DNA of 64,000 nt from Burkholderiales bacterium. GTDB taxonomy: Bacteria > Pseudomonadota > Gammaproteobacteria > Burkholderiales > Burkholderiaceae_C. The translations under genes were made by a program, and so were the position numbers. Numbering within the stretch: position 1 is the first letter of the stretch; every line of letters starts with the position of its first letter. Of the stretch, positions 41,459 to 53,889 are shown piece by piece. The stretch lies in the NCBI GenBank assembly GCA_016192425.1, contig JACPUE010000023.1, positions 43,525-107,524 on the forward strand. Direction: 5' to 3'. The notes beneath the pieces were generated by a model. The model was not told the DNA's origin. It ran no database searches and saw nothing but the letters and a program-made list of their open reading frames with translations.

Positions 41459-41525
41459 GCTTCAATATTGATAGCTGCTTGCGCTTGATTCACGGGTGTT
41501 TAAGGCACAAAAGTGCCTGGAAACC
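41459..41525 (+). repeat. Dispersed 60-nt element, copy 5, forward, intergenic
   Basis: The core at 41471-41498 reads ATAGCTGCTTGCGCTTGA and ends CACGGGTG. It lies between the DUF4124 gene and prlC. The right flank folds as AGGCAC-AAAA-GTGCCT and could also slow transcription. Confidence 0.8.
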
Positions 41526-41557
41526 AATGATGACAAGCGTATCCAGCTCACTTTTTA

Positions 41558-43588
41558 TCATGCCATGCCCTGGTGGCGCAGCAGCGCGTCCAGGCTGGGT
41601 TCGCGGCCCCGGAAGGCCTTGAAGGATTCCATGGCCGGGCGGCTGCCGCCCGCTTCGAGGATGGCTTCGCGGTAGCGGCGGCCTGTTTCGGGGTTGTGGT
41701 TGCCGTCCGGCTGGGCGGTTTCCTCGAACGCAGCGTAGGCGTCGGCGGAGAGCACCTCGGCCCATTTGTAGCTGTAGTACCCGGCAGCATAACCCCCGGC
41801 AAAGATGTGGCTGAAGGTGTGCGCCGTGCGGCTGAAGGCGGGGGGCTGCAGCACGGCGACTTCGGCGCGCACCAGGTCGAGCAGGGGCAGGAAGTCCTGC
41901 GCTGGGTCGTGCTCGGTGTGCAGCAGCATGTCGAACAGTGCGAATTCGATCTGGCGCAGCGTCTGCATGCCGCTCTGGAAGTTCTTGGCCGCCAGCATCT
42001 TGTCGAACAGCGCGCGGGGCAGCGGCGCGCCCGTGTCCACATGCGCCGTCATGCGCTGGAGCGCACCCCATTCCCAGCAGAAGTTCTCCATGAACTGGCT
42101 GGGCAGCTCGACCGCGTCCCATTCCACGCCGCCAATGCCCGAGACATCGCGCTCGTTCACCTGTGTGAGCATGTGGTGCAGGCCGTGGCCGAATTCGTGG
42201 AACAGGGTGGTCACGTCGTCGTGCGTGAGCAGTGCGGGCTTGCCATCCACCCCGTCGGCAAAGTTGCACACCAGGTGCGCCACCGGGGTTTGCAGCTGGC
42301 CCGTGTCGGGGCGCAGCCAGCGCGTGCGCACGTCGTCCATCCAGGCGCCGCCGCGCTTGCCGGGCCGGGCGGGCTGGTCCAGGTAGAACTGGCCCACGAG
42401 CTGGCCGCCGCGCTCGATGCGGTAGAACGCCACGGCGGGGTGCCACACGGGCGCCTGGTCGCGGCGGATGGTCACCTCGAACAGCGTCTCGATGATGTGG
42501 AACAGCCCGGCGAGCACGCGCGGCGCGGTGAAATACTGCTTGACCTCCTGCTCGCTGAAGGCGTAGCGCGCTTCCTTGAGCTTTTCGGAGATGTAGGGCC
42601 AGTCCCAGGCCTGTGGGTTGGAGAGGCCCAGGTGCTCTGCGGCAAAGGCGCGCAGGTCGGCCACGTCTTTCTCGGCGTGGGCGCGCGCGCGCCGGGCCAG
42701 GTCGCGCAGGAAGCCGACCACCTGGGTGGGCGACTCGGCCATCTTGGGCACCACGGAGACTTCGCCAAAGCTCACATAGCCCAGCAGTTGCGCTTCTTCC
42801 TGGCGCAGCGCCAGGATTTCGCGGATGAGCGCGCTGTTGTCAAAGCGTGCGGCGTCGCCCTCGGCCTGGTCGGAAGCGCGCGTGGTGTAGGCGCGGTACA
42901 GGCGCTCGCGCAGTGCGCTGCTTTGGGCGAACTGCATCACCGGCAGGTAGCAGGGCATTTTCAGCGTGAGCTTGTAGCCGTCCTTGCCCTCGGCCTGGGC
43001 ACCCGCGCGGGCGGCCTGGCGTACGTCCTCGGGCACACCATCGAGCTCGGGCTCGGTGGCGTAGTAGGCAAAGGCGTCGGTCGCGTCCAGCGTGTTCTCG
43101 CTGAATTTCTGCTGCAGCTCGGCCATGCGTTCCTGGATCTGTGCGTAGCGCTGCTTGGCGGCGCCGGTCAGCTCGGCGCCCGAGAGCACGAAGTTGCGGA
43201 TCGCGTTCTTGAGCGCCTGGGCCTGCTCGGCATTCAGCGTGCCGGGATCGATGGCCTTGTATTGGGCATACAGGCGCTCGTCTGCGCCCAGGCGGGTCCA
43301 GAACTCGGTGATGCGCGGCAGGGCCTCGTTGTAGGCAGCGCGCAGCTCGGGCGTGTCCATCACGCTGTTGAGGTGGTTGACCGCACCCCAGGCGCGGCCC
43401 AACTCCTCGGTCGCCACGTCCAGTACCTTGGCAATGGCGTCCCAGCGCGCGGGGAAGCCGCTGGCCGTCACGGTCTCCAGCGCGGCATTGGCCTTTGCCA
43501 GCAGGGTGTCGATGGCAGGCGCCACATGTTCGGGCCGGATGCGGTCGAACAGGGGCAGGTCGGAAAAGTCGAGAAGAGGATTGCTCAT
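41558..43588 (-). CDS. prlC: Oligopeptidase A (M3 metallopeptidase)
   Basis: A 676-residue cytosolic zinc endopeptidase that degrades oligopeptides, including cleaved signal peptides. The zinc site HExxH is in TLFHEFGHGLHHML near residue 462, and the distal glutamate is in ELPSQFMENFCWE. The N-terminus MSNPLLDFSDLPLFDRIRPE is the family start, which fixes ATG 43588; the longer frame from 43636 adds unsupported residues. It is 69 nt downstream of folD on the same strand. Confidence 0.95.
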   Translation of the reverse strand: MSNPLLDFSDLPLFDRIRPEHVAPAIDTLLAKANAALETVTASGFPARWDAIAKVLDVATEELGRAWGAVNHLNSVMDTPELRAAYNEALPRITEFWTRLGADERLYAQYKAIDPGTLNAEQAQALKNAIRNFVLSGAELTGAAKQRYAQIQERMAELQQKFSENTLDATDAFAYYATEPELDGVPEDVRQAARAGAQAEGKDGYKLTLKMPCYLPVMQFAQSSALRERLYRAYTTRASDQAEGDAARFDNSALIREILALRQEEAQLLGYVSFGEVSVVPKMAESPTQVVGFLRDLARRARAHAEKDVADLRAFAAEHLGLSNPQAWDWPYISEKLKEARYAFSEQEVKQYFTAPRVLAGLFHIIETLFEVTIRRDQAPVWHPAVAFYRIERGGQLVGQFYLDQPARPGKRGGAWMDDVRTRWLRPDTGQLQTPVAHLVCNFADGVDGKPALLTHDDVTTLFHEFGHGLHHMLTQVNERDVSGIGGVEWDAVELPSQFMENFCWEWGALQRMTAHVDTGAPLPRALFDKMLAAKNFQSGMQTLRQIEFALFDMLLHTEHDPAQDFLPLLDLVRAEVAVLQPPAFSRTAHTFSHIFAGGYAAGYYSYKWAEVLSADAYAAFEETAQPDGNHNPETGRRYREAILEAGGSRPAMESFKAFRGREPSLDALLRHQGMA

Positions 43589-43657
43589 GGACTCGATGGT
43601 ACGGCCGACCCCGCCAGGTTCAAGGTCTGGGGCCAAACGATTTTGTAAAGACCGCGG

Positions 43658-44509
43658 TCAGGCCGCAGCGCGCTCGGCGGCTTCCAGGGTGTTGACCAGC
43701 AGCATGGTGATGGTCATGGGGCCCACGCCGCCGGGCACGGGGGTGATGTGGCTAGCCACGGCCTTGACGCCGTCGAAGTCCACGTCGCCGCAGAGCTTGC
43801 CTTCGTTGTTGCGGTTCATGCCCACGTCCAGCACCACGGCGCCGGGCTTGACCATGTCGGCCGTGAGCACGTTGCGCTTGCCCACGGCGGCGACGATCAC
43901 GTCGGCCTGCAGGGTCTGGGCCTTGAGGTCTTGGGTGCGCGAGTGGCAGACGGTGACGGTGGCGTCCTGGGCCAGCAGCATCAGCGCCATGGGCTTGCCC
44001 ACGATGTTGCTGCGGCCGATGACGACGGCGTGCTTGCCCTTGAGCTCGTAGCCGATGGATTCGAGCATCTTCATGCAGCCGTAGGGCGTGCAGGGCCAGA
44101 AGCCGGGCATGCCGGTCATCAGCGCACCGGCGCTGGCGATGTGGAAGCCGTCCACGTCCTTGGCGGGCGAGATGGCCTCGATGACCTTTTGCGCGTCGAT
44201 GTGCGCAGGCAGCGGCAGCTGCACCAGGATGCCGTGGATGGAGGGGTCGTTGTTGAGCGCCTCCACGCGTGCCAGCAGTTCGGCCTCGCCCAGGTCGGCG
44301 GGGTACTGCTCCAGCACCGAGTGCAGTCCGGCATCGTGGCAGGCCTTGACCTTGTTGCGCACATAGACCTGGCTGGCCGGGTTGTCGCCCACCAGCACCA
44401 CGGCCAGGCCGGGGGTGACGCCGCGGGCCTTGAGCGCAAGGGCGCGCTCGGCGACGTTGGAGCGCAGTTGGCGGGAGAGGGCGTTGCCGTCGATCAGTTG
44501 GGCTGTCAT
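43658..44509 (-). CDS. folD: Methylenetetrahydrofolate dehydrogenase/cyclohydrolase
   Basis: A 283-residue bifunctional folate enzyme that converts methylene- to formyl-tetrahydrofolate. [18 protein letters not shown] near residue 40 carries the catalytic lysine, [12 protein letters not shown] near 93 is a signature, and [17 protein letters not shown] near 163 is the NADP loop. [13 protein letters not shown] closes the fold. A palindromic dispersed element lies right upstream of its start. Confidence 0.97.
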   Translation of the reverse strand: MTAQLIDGNALSRQLRSNVAERALALKARGVTPGLAVVLVGDNPASQVYVRNKVKACHDAGLHSVLEQYPADLGEAELLARVEALNNDPSIHGILVQLPLPAHIDAQKVIEAISPAKDVDGFHIASAGALMTGMPGFWPCTPYGCMKMLESIGYELKGKHAVVIGRSNIVGKPMALMLLAQDATVTVCHSRTQDLKAQTLQADVIVAAVGKRNVLTADMVKPGAVVLDVGMNRNNEGKLCGDVDFDGVKAVASHITPVPGGVGPMTITMLLVNTLEAAERAAA

Positions 44510-44514
44510 GGTGA

Positions 44515-44579
44515 AAATATTAATAAAAATGGCTGCTTGCGCTTATGGATAAAGCGTAAGCAGCTATCAAAATAATAGC
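44515..44579. repeat. Dispersed element, copy 6, near-perfect palindrome
   Basis: GCTGCTTGCGCTT (44532-44544) pairs with AAGCGTAAGCAGC (44552-44564), one G-T mismatch, loop of seven. Either strand begins like the 28-nt core of the other copies. It fills the gap between folD and the response regulator and may end that transcript as a hairpin. Confidence 0.8.
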
Positions 44580-44582
44580 AAA

Positions 44583-45209
44583 TCAGGCCTTGGCTGCAGC
44601 CTGGCCCAGCGCGATCTTGAGCAGGTCGGCCACGGTGTTGGCGCCCAGCTTTTCCATGATGTTGGCGCGGTGCGCCTCCACGGTCTTGATGCTGATGCCC
44701 AGGTCGTCGGCGATCTGCTTGTTCAGGCGCCCGGCGACGATGCGTTCGAGCACCTGCGCTTCGCGGCTGGTGAGCTTGGCCAGCAGCGCATCGCGGCTGG
44801 CGGCCTGCTGGTAGCCTGCGAAGGACTGGCGCGCCACATCCAGCATGCGCTCGACGAGGTTGACCAGCGCGTCCTCGTTGAAGGGCTTCTGGATGAAGTC
44901 CAGCGCGCCTTTCTTCATGGTGTTGACGGCCATGGGCACGTCGCCGTGGCCGGTGATGAAGACGATGGGCAGGGGGGATTTGCGCTCGATCAGCCGGTCT
45001 TGCAGCTCCAGGCCGGTCATGCCGGCCATGCGGATGTCCACGATCAGGCAGGCGACTTCGCGCGGGTCATAGCGCGAGAGAAAGGACTCGGCCGAATCGA
45101 AGCAGCGCACCCGGTAGTCTTTGCCTTCCAGCAGCCATTGCAACGAATCGCGGACGGCCTCGTCGTCATCGACGACATACACGGTTCCTTTTTTGGGAAT
45201 CAAACTCAT
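44583..45209 (-). CDS. FixJ-type response regulator
   Basis: A 208-residue regulator with a receiver domain and a LuxR-type helix-turn-helix. The phosphoacceptor is D58 (LIVDIRMAGMTG), with VFITGHGD and DFIQKPF completing the site. The C-terminal LTSREAQVLERIVAGRLNKQ and ISIKTVEAHRANIMEKLGA bind DNA. It overlaps the kinase gene by four bases (ATGA) and forms a pair with it. The kinase gene faces away from aceE, so control of the pyruvate dehydrogenase operon is a possible job. Confidence 0.92.
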   Translation of the reverse strand: MSLIPKKGTVYVVDDDEAVRDSLQWLLEGKDYRVRCFDSAESFLSRYDPREVACLIVDIRMAGMTGLELQDRLIERKSPLPIVFITGHGDVPMAVNTMKKGALDFIQKPFNEDALVNLVERMLDVARQSFAGYQQAASRDALLAKLTSREAQVLERIVAGRLNKQIADDLGISIKTVEAHRANIMEKLGANTVADLLKIALGQAAAKA

Positions 45210-47746
45210 GCAATTGTCCTTGGGGGATGTGCGTTTGCTGCAGGATCTGCAGTGTCATTGGCAGGCGCAGCGAGCGGCAGCCAGAAGGAAAACCGGCAGC
45301 CCGTGACCTCCGGGCCATTGTAGAGGTTCTCTGCCTGCATCCGGCCCTGGTGGGACTCGACGATGCTGCGGCACAGGTTCAGCCCCATGCCCATGCCTTC
45401 GCTCTTGGTGGAGAAGAAGGCCTCGAACAAGCGGTCCTGCACCTCCTGGGGCAGGCCCTTGCCGGTGTCCTGCACGGAAAACTCCACGCCTTCCTGGCCG
45501 TCCACCTGGCGCGGCACCACGCGCAGCTCCACGCTGCGGTTGGCCAGCGGGCGCTGGGCCTGGGCGATGGATTCGGCGCCGTTCTTCATCAGGTTGATGA
45601 GGACCTGCTCGATCAGGATGGAATCGGCCATCACCTGCGGCAGCCGCGCGGCCACGTAGTGCGTCAGGCGCACGTTGTGGCGGCGCAGTTCGATCTCGGC
45701 CAGCTCCACGGCTTCGCTCACCATGGTGGGCACCTCGGCCAGCTGGCGGTTGGGGGCGCTTTTCTTCACGAAGTCGCGGATGCGCTGGATGATCTGGCCC
45801 GCGCGCTGGGCCTGGTGGGCGGTTTTTTCCAGCGCGGTGAGCAGGGCTTCGTCAGTGATGGTGCCCGAGCGGATGCGCGAAATGATGCCGCTGCAGTAGT
45901 TGCTGATGGCCGTGAGCGGCTGGTTCAGCTCGTGCGCCACGCTGGAGGCCATTTCGCCCATGGTGATGAGGCGGCTGACCGACTGGGCGCGCTCGGTCTG
46001 GCGCGCGCTTTGCTCTTCGGCCAGGCGGCGCGGGGTGATGTCGGTGGCAATCACCATTTGCGCCAGGCGCCCGTCCACCCAGCTCAGGTAGCGCGAGCGC
46101 ACCTCCAGCCATTTGCCCAGTTCGGGCAGGTAGATTTCGGCGTTTTCGGACGTGGCGCTGGTCAGCGAGGTGGTGGGCAGGCCCATGAGGCCGTCCTCGT
46201 CCTCTGCGCTGCTGGGGGCTGCGGGCAGCACGCCGGCCTGCGCCACCATTTGCAGGTGGCCCCCGGTGTGCGAGCCGAACCACTGCCGGTACAGCTTGTT
46301 GGCAAACAGCAGTTCTTCGCTGCCCAGCGGTGCGACCGAGACCGAGGCGTCCAGCGATTCGAGCACGATGGTGAAGCGCTCGTGCGAGGCCGTGAGCTGC
46401 TCGCGGATGCGGTTGGGCTCGGTGATGTCGGTCATCGAGGTCATCCAGCCCGTCTGCTGCCCGTGCGCATCGATCAGGGGCGACACGTACAGCCGGGCGT
46501 CGAACAGGCTGCCGTTCTTGCGCCGCACCCGCACCTGGAAGCCGCCAGGGACGGTCTTGCCGCTGAGCTCTTCCTTCAGGCGGGCGTGCAGGTTGTCGTA
46601 TTCCGATTCGGGCCAGTAGGGAAAGGGCGGGAGCTGGCCTACCAGCTCGGGCTCGTTCCAGCCCGTCATCTGGCAGAAAGCGGCGTTCACATAGGTGATG
46701 CGGCCTTGCAGGTCCAGGGCGCGCATGCCGGTGAGCACGGAGTTCTCCATCGCACGGCGGAAGTTGGTCTCTGCCACCAGCGCGTTTTGCGCCTGCATGC
46801 GCCTGCGCGTGTGGCGCCAGGTGGCAATCAGCATCCAGGCCGTCATGGCGCTGAGCGCGCCCACCAGCCAGAACAGCCCGCTGCCCACCACGCCCAGCGA
46901 GGTGCGGTAGGCCTGTGCGCGCAGCACCAGGCCATTGCCCACGGGGGAGACGGGCACCTCGTACTCGTTGGCCTTGGGGTCCCATGGAATCCACTGCGCC
47001 GCGCGGCCGCGCGGCTGCAGGGGCGTACCGGCAAGCACCCCGCGGTTCTGGTCGATCAGCGTGACGGCGTAGCGGGCCAGCACCTCGGTGGGCGTGGCGT
47101 AGCGCAGCAGGCTGTCGATGGAATATTCGCCCAGCACCACGCCAGCAAACTTGCCTTGCACGTTCATGGGCACATGCAGTTGCAGCAGCGGGGTGGGGGC
47201 GTGGGCGCTGGACTCGGGCTGCACGTACACCGGCTGCTGCAGGTCGCGCGTGAGGGCATAGTTGTCGGCAGTCAGGCTGCCGGGCTGCAGCGCCTCGCCT
47301 GCCACGCGCATCTGGCTGCTGGCAATGGTGGGCGCCGCATGGGTGGCGCGGACCTGGCCGCGCTCGTCGATCCAGGTGATGGACTGCAGCTCGGGGTACT
47401 GGCTCACCAGGGTTTCGGCGCGCTGGTCGAACTGGGTGCGCTCCATGTCCTGGTTGGCCAGGTCGCGCGCAATGCGCATGAGCTGCTCCTGGCGCTCCAG
47501 CAGGCGCAGGCGCACGCGCTGCTGGGCATATTCCAGGTCGCGGCGCAGGGCCTCCTGCTCGCGCTCGCCTTCTTCCAGGCGCAGGTACCAGAAAGCCGCC
47601 ACGATGGCCGCCATGAACAGCAGCACCGCCGCCAGCGGAGCCAGGGCGGCAAAACGGTCTTGCCGCATCGGCGAGAGGCTGCGCCACCAGGTGCGCCAGC
47701 GCTGGGCGATGGTGCTGGTGGCGGTGGGCGGTGTGGTGTCGGCCAT
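45206..47746 (-). CDS. Membrane PAS sensor histidine kinase
   Basis: An 846-residue sensor. It has one membrane helix near residue 35 (APLAAVLLFMAAIVAAFWYL), a periplasmic sensor region of about 220 residues, a second helix near 285 (GLFWLVGALSAMTAWMLIA), then two PAS-like domains (MENSVLTGMRALDLQGRITY; a second near 450). The phosphoacceptor histidine is in SSVAHELNQPLTAI, and the ATP-binding G box is DTGKGLPQEVQ. The layout is like DctB/FixL-type kinases. ATG 47746 is used; the frame continues 13 codons upstream. It is divergent from aceE. Ligand unknown. Confidence 0.92.
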   Translation of the reverse strand: MADTTPPTATSTIAQRWRTWWRSLSPMRQDRFAALAPLAAVLLFMAAIVAAFWYLRLEEGEREQEALRRDLEYAQQRVRLRLLERQEQLMRIARDLANQDMERTQFDQRAETLVSQYPELQSITWIDERGQVRATHAAPTIASSQMRVAGEALQPGSLTADNYALTRDLQQPVYVQPESSAHAPTPLLQLHVPMNVQGKFAGVVLGEYSIDSLLRYATPTEVLARYAVTLIDQNRGVLAGTPLQPRGRAAQWIPWDPKANEYEVPVSPVGNGLVLRAQAYRTSLGVVGSGLFWLVGALSAMTAWMLIATWRHTRRRMQAQNALVAETNFRRAMENSVLTGMRALDLQGRITYVNAAFCQMTGWNEPELVGQLPPFPYWPESEYDNLHARLKEELSGKTVPGGFQVRVRRKNGSLFDARLYVSPLIDAHGQQTGWMTSMTDITEPNRIREQLTASHERFTIVLESLDASVSVAPLGSEELLFANKLYRQWFGSHTGGHLQMVAQAGVLPAAPSSAEDEDGLMGLPTTSLTSATSENAEIYLPELGKWLEVRSRYLSWVDGRLAQMVIATDITPRRLAEEQSARQTERAQSVSRLITMGEMASSVAHELNQPLTAISNYCSGIISRIRSGTITDEALLTALEKTAHQAQRAGQIIQRIRDFVKKSAPNRQLAEVPTMVSEAVELAEIELRRHNVRLTHYVAARLPQVMADSILIEQVLINLMKNGAESIAQAQRPLANRSVELRVVPRQVDGQEGVEFSVQDTGKGLPQEVQDRLFEAFFSTKSEGMGMGLNLCRSIVESHQGRMQAENLYNGPEVTGCRFSFWLPLAAPANDTADPAANAHPPRTIA

Positions 47747-47916
47747 GCCCTCAAGTGTAGGGGAGGGGCATGCCGTATCCCTCAATGGAATGCAATTCCG
47801 AGCACCATCATAATTTCATAATACAAAACACAATGGCGCTATTTGAAAAATGAAAAATCTGTGCAAAAATGGAGCGAGTCCACTAAATTGCCATCATCAC
47901 AACCCAGGAGACGCGC
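47747..47916. promoter_or_regulatory. Divergent control region of the kinase and aceE genes
   Basis: An AT-rich 170-nt gap without a gene. CATAAT at 47817-47822 is a possible -10 toward aceE, with no clear -35. AGGAG at 47906-47910 is the aceE ribosome-binding site. No inverted-repeat operator stood out. Confidence 0.35.
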
Positions 47917-50628
47917 ATGTCCGCACAGCAAGACACTGCCACAGGTGCCCCCGCCGCCAACGACGCCGACCAACAGGAAACCCGCGAATGGATGGAGGCC
48001 TTGTCCGCCGTCATCGAGAAAGAGGGCCCCGAGCGCGCCCACTACCTGCTGGAGCAACTGCTGGAACATGCGCGCCAAAGCAGCATCGACCTGCCTTTTT
48101 CGGCCAATACGGGCTACGTCAACACCATCGAGCCGGCACAAGAGGCCCGCTGCCCCGGCAACATCCAGATTGAAAAGCGCCTGCGCGCCTACATGCGCTG
48201 GAATGCCATGGCCATGGTGGTGCGTGCCAACCGCCTCAACCCTGCCGACGGCGGCGACCTGGGCGGCCATATCGGCTCCTTCGCCTCGGTGGCCAGCATG
48301 TTCGGCGCCGGTTTCAACCATTTCTGGCACGCCGAGAGCGAGAACCACGGCGGTGACCTGCTCTACATCCAGGGCCACAGCGCCCCCGGCATCTACGCCC
48401 GCGCCTTCCTCGAAGGCCGCCTGAGCGAGCAGCAGCTCGACAGCTTCCGCCAGGAAGTGGACGGCAAGGGCCTGTCGAGCTACCCGCACCCCAAGCTGAT
48501 GCCCGGGTTCTGGCAGTTCCCCACGGTGTCCATGGGCCTGGGCCCGCTGATGGCCATTTACCAGGCGCGCTTTCTCAAGTACCTGCACGCCCGCGGCATT
48601 GCCAACACCGAGAACCGCAAGGTCTGGGTGTTCTGCGGCGACGGCGAGATGGACGAGCCCGAATCGCTGGGCGCCATCGGCCTGGCGGCGCGCGAGGGGC
48701 TGGACAACCTGGTGTTCGTGGTCAACTGCAACCTGCAGCGCCTGGACGGCCCGGTGCGCGGCAACGGCAAGATCGTGCAGGAGCTCGAAGGCGAATTCCG
48801 CGGCAGCGGCTGGAACGTCATCAAGCTGCTGTGGGGCAATGGCTGGGATCAGCTCCTGGCGCGCGACAAGACCGGCAAGCTCAAGCAGCTCATGATGGAG
48901 ACGCTGGACGGCGACTACCAGGCCATGAAGGCCAACGACGGCGCCTTTGTGCGCAAGAACTTCTTCGGCCGCTACCCTGAGACGCTCAAGCTCGTGGAGC
49001 ACATGACCGACGAGGAGATTTTCGAGCTGCGCCGCGGTGGCCACCAGCCCGAAAAGGTGTATGCCGCCTTCCATACCGCGCACCACAACGCCACGGGCAA
49101 GCCCACGGTGCTGCTGGTCAAGACCGTCAAGGGCTATGGCATGGGCAAGGCCGGTGAAGGCAAGAACACCGTGCACCAGACCAAGAAGCTCAGCGACGAA
49201 GACATCAAGTACATCCGCGACCGCTTCAGCATCCCCATCCCCGACAGCGAACTGCCCAAGCTGCCGTACTACAAGCCCGCCGAAGACACGCCTGAAATGC
49301 GCTACCTGCACGAGCGCCGCCAGGCCCTGGGCGGCTACCTGCCGCACCGCCGCGCCAAGGCCGACGAGCAGTTCACCGTGCCCGCGCTCGACACGTTCAA
49401 GGCCATCCTGGAGCCTACGGCAGAGGGCCGCGAGATCAGCACCACGCAAGCGTATGTGCGCTTTGTGACGCAACTGCTGCGCGACCAGGCCCTGGGCTCG
49501 CGCGTGGTGCCCATCCTGGTGGACGAGGCGCGCACCTTCGGCATGGAAGGGCTGTTCCGCCAGATCGGCATCTACAACCCCAAGGGCCAGCTCTACACCC
49601 CGGTGGACCGCGACCAGGTCATGTACTACCGCGAGGACAAGGCCGGGCAGATCCTGCAGGAAGGCATCAACGAAGCGGGCGGCATGGCCAGCTGGATCGC
49701 AGCCGCCACCAGCTACAGCACCAACAACCGCATTATGGTGCCGTTCTATGTGTACTACTCGATGTTCGGCTTCCAGCGCATTGGCGACCTGGCCTGGGCA
49801 GCGGGCGACATGCAGGCGCGCGGCTTCCTGCTGGGCGGCACCTCGGGCCGCACCACGCTCAACGGCGAAGGCCTGCAGCACGAGGACGGCCACAGCCACA
49901 TCCTGGCCGGCACCATCCCCAACTGCGTGAGCTACGACCCGACCTTTGCGCACGAAGTGGCGGTGATCCTGCACCATGGCCTCAAGCGCATGGTGGAAAA
50001 GCAGGAAAACGTCTTCTACTACATCACCCTGCTCAACGAGAACTACGCCATGCCGGGCCTGAGCGCTGGCACCGAGGAACAGATCATCCAGGGCATGTAC
50101 CTGTGCAAGCCGGGCGCTGAAGGTGATAAGCGCGTGCAACTGCTGGGCTCGGGCACCATCCTGCGCGAATCGCTGGAGGCCCAAACCCTGCTGGCCGCCG
50201 ACTGGGGCGTGCAGGCCGATGTGTGGAGCTGCCCCAGCTTCAACGAACTGGCCCGCGAAGGCCAGGACTGCGAGCGCTGGAACCTGCTGCACCCGCTCGA
50301 AGCCCCGCGCACATCCTTCGTGGCCCGCCAACTGGCCAGCCACGCGGGCTCGGTGGTGGCTTCCACCGACTACATGAAGAGCTACGCCGAGCAGATCCGT
50401 CCGTTCATTCCGGCGGGCCGCCCCTACAAGGTGCTGGGCACCGACGGCTTTGGCCGCAGCGACTTCCGCAGCAAGCTGCGCGAGCACTTCGAGATCAACC
50501 GCCACTACATCGTGGTGGCCGCGCTCAAGGCGCTGAGCGAGCAGGGCGCAGTGCCCGCCGCCAAGGTGGCCGAGGCCATTGCCAAATACGGCATCAAGGC
50601 CGACAAGACCAACCCGCTGTACGCATAA
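47917..50628 (+). CDS. aceE: Pyruvate dehydrogenase E1 component
   Basis: A 903-residue homodimeric E1 that decarboxylates pyruvate on thiamine diphosphate and acetylates the E2 lipoyl group. [20 protein letters not shown] near residue 245 followed by [19 protein letters not shown] is the thiamine diphosphate motif (GDG...NCN). The C-terminal [16 protein letters not shown] is typical. ATG 47917 follows AGGAG. It is first of aceE-aceF-lpdA; 17 nt separate it from aceF. Confidence 0.97.
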   Translation: MSAQQDTATGAPAANDADQQETREWMEALSAVIEKEGPERAHYLLEQLLEHARQSSIDLPFSANTGYVNTIEPAQEARCPGNIQIEKRLRAYMRWNAMAMVVRANRLNPADGGDLGGHIGSFASVASMFGAGFNHFWHAESENHGGDLLYIQGHSAPGIYARAFLEGRLSEQQLDSFRQEVDGKGLSSYPHPKLMPGFWQFPTVSMGLGPLMAIYQARFLKYLHARGIANTENRKVWVFCGDGEMDEPESLGAIGLAAREGLDNLVFVVNCNLQRLDGPVRGNGKIVQELEGEFRGSGWNVIKLLWGNGWDQLLARDKTGKLKQLMMETLDGDYQAMKANDGAFVRKNFFGRYPETLKLVEHMTDEEIFELRRGGHQPEKVYAAFHTAHHNATGKPTVLLVKTVKGYGMGKAGEGKNTVHQTKKLSDEDIKYIRDRFSIPIPDSELPKLPYYKPAEDTPEMRYLHERRQALGGYLPHRRAKADEQFTVPALDTFKAILEPTAEGREISTTQAYVRFVTQLLRDQALGSRVVPILVDEARTFGMEGLFRQIGIYNPKGQLYTPVDRDQVMYYREDKAGQILQEGINEAGGMASWIAAATSYSTNNRIMVPFYVYYSMFGFQRIGDLAWAAGDMQARGFLLGGTSGRTTLNGEGLQHEDGHSHILAGTIPNCVSYDPTFAHEVAVILHHGLKRMVEKQENVFYYITLLNENYAMPGLSAGTEEQIIQGMYLCKPGAEGDKRVQLLGSGTILRESLEAQTLLAADWGVQADVWSCPSFNELAREGQDCERWNLLHPLEAPRTSFVARQLASHAGSVVASTDYMKSYAEQIRPFIPAGRPYKVLGTDGFGRSDFRSKLREHFEINRHYIVVAALKALSEQGAVPAAKVAEAIAKYGIKADKTNPLYA

Positions 50629-50645
50629 CAACGCTGGAGACAAAC

Positions 50646-52010
50646 ATGGCACTGATGGACATCCAGGTCCCGGACATCGGGGATTTCGACGAAGTGGGCG
50701 TGATCGAGCTGCTCGTCAAGGCGGGCGACACGGTCAAGGCCGAGCAATCGCTCATCACGGTCGAGTCGGACAAGGCATCGATGGAGATCCCGTCGAGCCA
50801 CGCAGGCGTGGTCAAGGAACTGCGCGTGCAGGTGGGCGACAAGGTCAAGCAGGGCTCGGTGGTGCTGGTGCTCGACGCCGCAGGCGCACCGGCGCAGGAA
50901 TCTGAGCAAAAAACAGCCGCAGCGCCCGCAGAACAAGCGCCAGCAGCTATCAAAACAGAAGCGACCGCCGTGGTGGCAGCGCCTGCAGCCGCCGCCCCGG
51001 CGCCTGCCGTTGCTGCCCCTGCGGTGGCCGAGCCTGCGCACCAGCCCGGTACGCCGACCGGCGGCCTGCCGCACGCCAGCCCCTCGGTGCGCAAGTTTGC
51101 GCGTGAGCTGGGCGTGCCGCTGGCCGAAGTCCAGGGCAGCGGCCCCAAGGGCCGCATCTCGCACGAGGACGTGCAGGCCTTCACCCAGCGCGTGATGGCT
51201 GGCAGCGTGCAGACCAAGGCACAGGCCGCCAAGGCCCCGGCGGGCGGTGGCGGCACGGGCGTGGGCCTGGATCTGCTGCCCTGGCCCAAGGTGGACTTCA
51301 CCAAGTTCGGCCTGGTGGAGCGCAAGGATCTCTCGCGCATCAAGAAGATCAGCGGCGCCAACCTGGCCCGCAACTGGGTGATGATTCCGCACGTCACCAA
51401 CAACGACGAGGCCGACATCACCGATCTGGAAGCCTTCCGCGTCTCCACCAACAAGGAGAACGAAAAGAGCGGCGTCAAGGTCACCATGCTGGCCTTCGTC
51501 ATCAAGGCGGTGGTTGCGGCGCTCAAGAAGTTCCCGGAGTTCAACACCTCCCTGGACGGCGACACCCTGGTGTACAAGCAGTACTTCCACATCGGCTTTG
51601 CCGCCGACACGCCCAACGGCCTGGTGGTGCCCGTGCTGCGCGACGCCGACCAGAAGGGCATTCTGCAAATCAGCGCCGAAATGGCCGAACTGGCCAAGAA
51701 GGCCCGCGACGGCAAGCTGGGCGCGGCCGACATGCAGGGCGGCTGCTTCTCCATCAGCTCGCTGGGCGGCATTGGCGGCACACACTTCACGCCCATCATC
51801 AACGCGCCCGAGGTGGCCATCCTGGGCCTGTCCAAGGGCCAGATGAAGCCCGTGTGGGACCCGAACGTGAATGGTGGACAGTTCGTGCCGCGCCTGACGC
51901 TGCCGCTGTCGCTGTCGTACGACCACCGCGTGATCGACGGCGCGTCTGCCGCGCGCTTCAATGCCTACCTGGGCCAACTGCTGGCGGACTACCGCCGCAT
52001 CCTGCTGTGA
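50646..52010 (+). CDS. aceF: Pyruvate dehydrogenase E2 (dihydrolipoamide acetyltransferase)
   Basis: A 454-residue E2 core protein. It has one lipoyl domain with K43 in [13 protein letters not shown], an Ala/Pro-rich linker, a peripheral-subunit-binding domain ([20 protein letters not shown]) and the catalytic domain ending [15 protein letters not shown], with the acetyl-transfer histidine. E. coli has three lipoyl domains; this enzyme has one, and E3 here carries another nearly alike. Linker residues about 86-106 ([19 protein letters not shown]) are encoded by a reversed dispersed element. The frame continues upstream into aceE and was cut at ATG 50646. Confidence 0.96.
   Translation: MALMDIQVPDIGDFDEVGVIELLVKAGDTVKAEQSLITVESDKASMEIPSSHAGVVKELRVQVGDKVKQGSVVLVLDAAGAPAQESEQKTAAAPAEQAPAAIKTEATAVVAAPAAAAPAPAVAAPAVAEPAHQPGTPTGGLPHASPSVRKFARELGVPLAEVQGSGPKGRISHEDVQAFTQRVMAGSVQTKAQAAKAPAGGGGTGVGLDLLPWPKVDFTKFGLVERKDLSRIKKISGANLARNWVMIPHVTNNDEADITDLEAFRVSTNKENEKSGVKVTMLAFVIKAVVAALKKFPEFNTSLDGDTLVYKQYFHIGFAADTPNGLVVPVLRDADQKGILQISAEMAELAKKARDGKLGAADMQGGCFSISSLGGIGGTHFTPIINAPEVAILGLSKGQMKPVWDPNVNGGQFVPRLTLPLSLSYDHRVIDGASAARFNAYLGQLLADYRRILL
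50902..50962 (-). repeat. Dispersed 60-nt element, copy 7, reverse, inside aceF
   Basis: The core at 50923-50950 reads, on the plus strand, CGCCCGCAGAACAAGCGC then CAGCAGCTAT. Over the first 49 nt I count 39 matches to the reverse complement of copy 2, without gaps, including the outer CTGAGCAAAA. GCT of GCTAT is a codon. Confidence 0.8.
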
Positions 52011-52023
52011 AAGGAACACGAAC

Positions 52024-53853
<1,830 letters not shown>

Positions 53854-53889
53854 CCCCCTGCCAAAACCCACCGCAACACAGGCGCAGCC

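Noticed and set aside
47839..50652. A 937-codon minus-strand frame opposite aceE
   Set aside because: Antisense shadow of a certain gene, with no recognisable motif or start signal.
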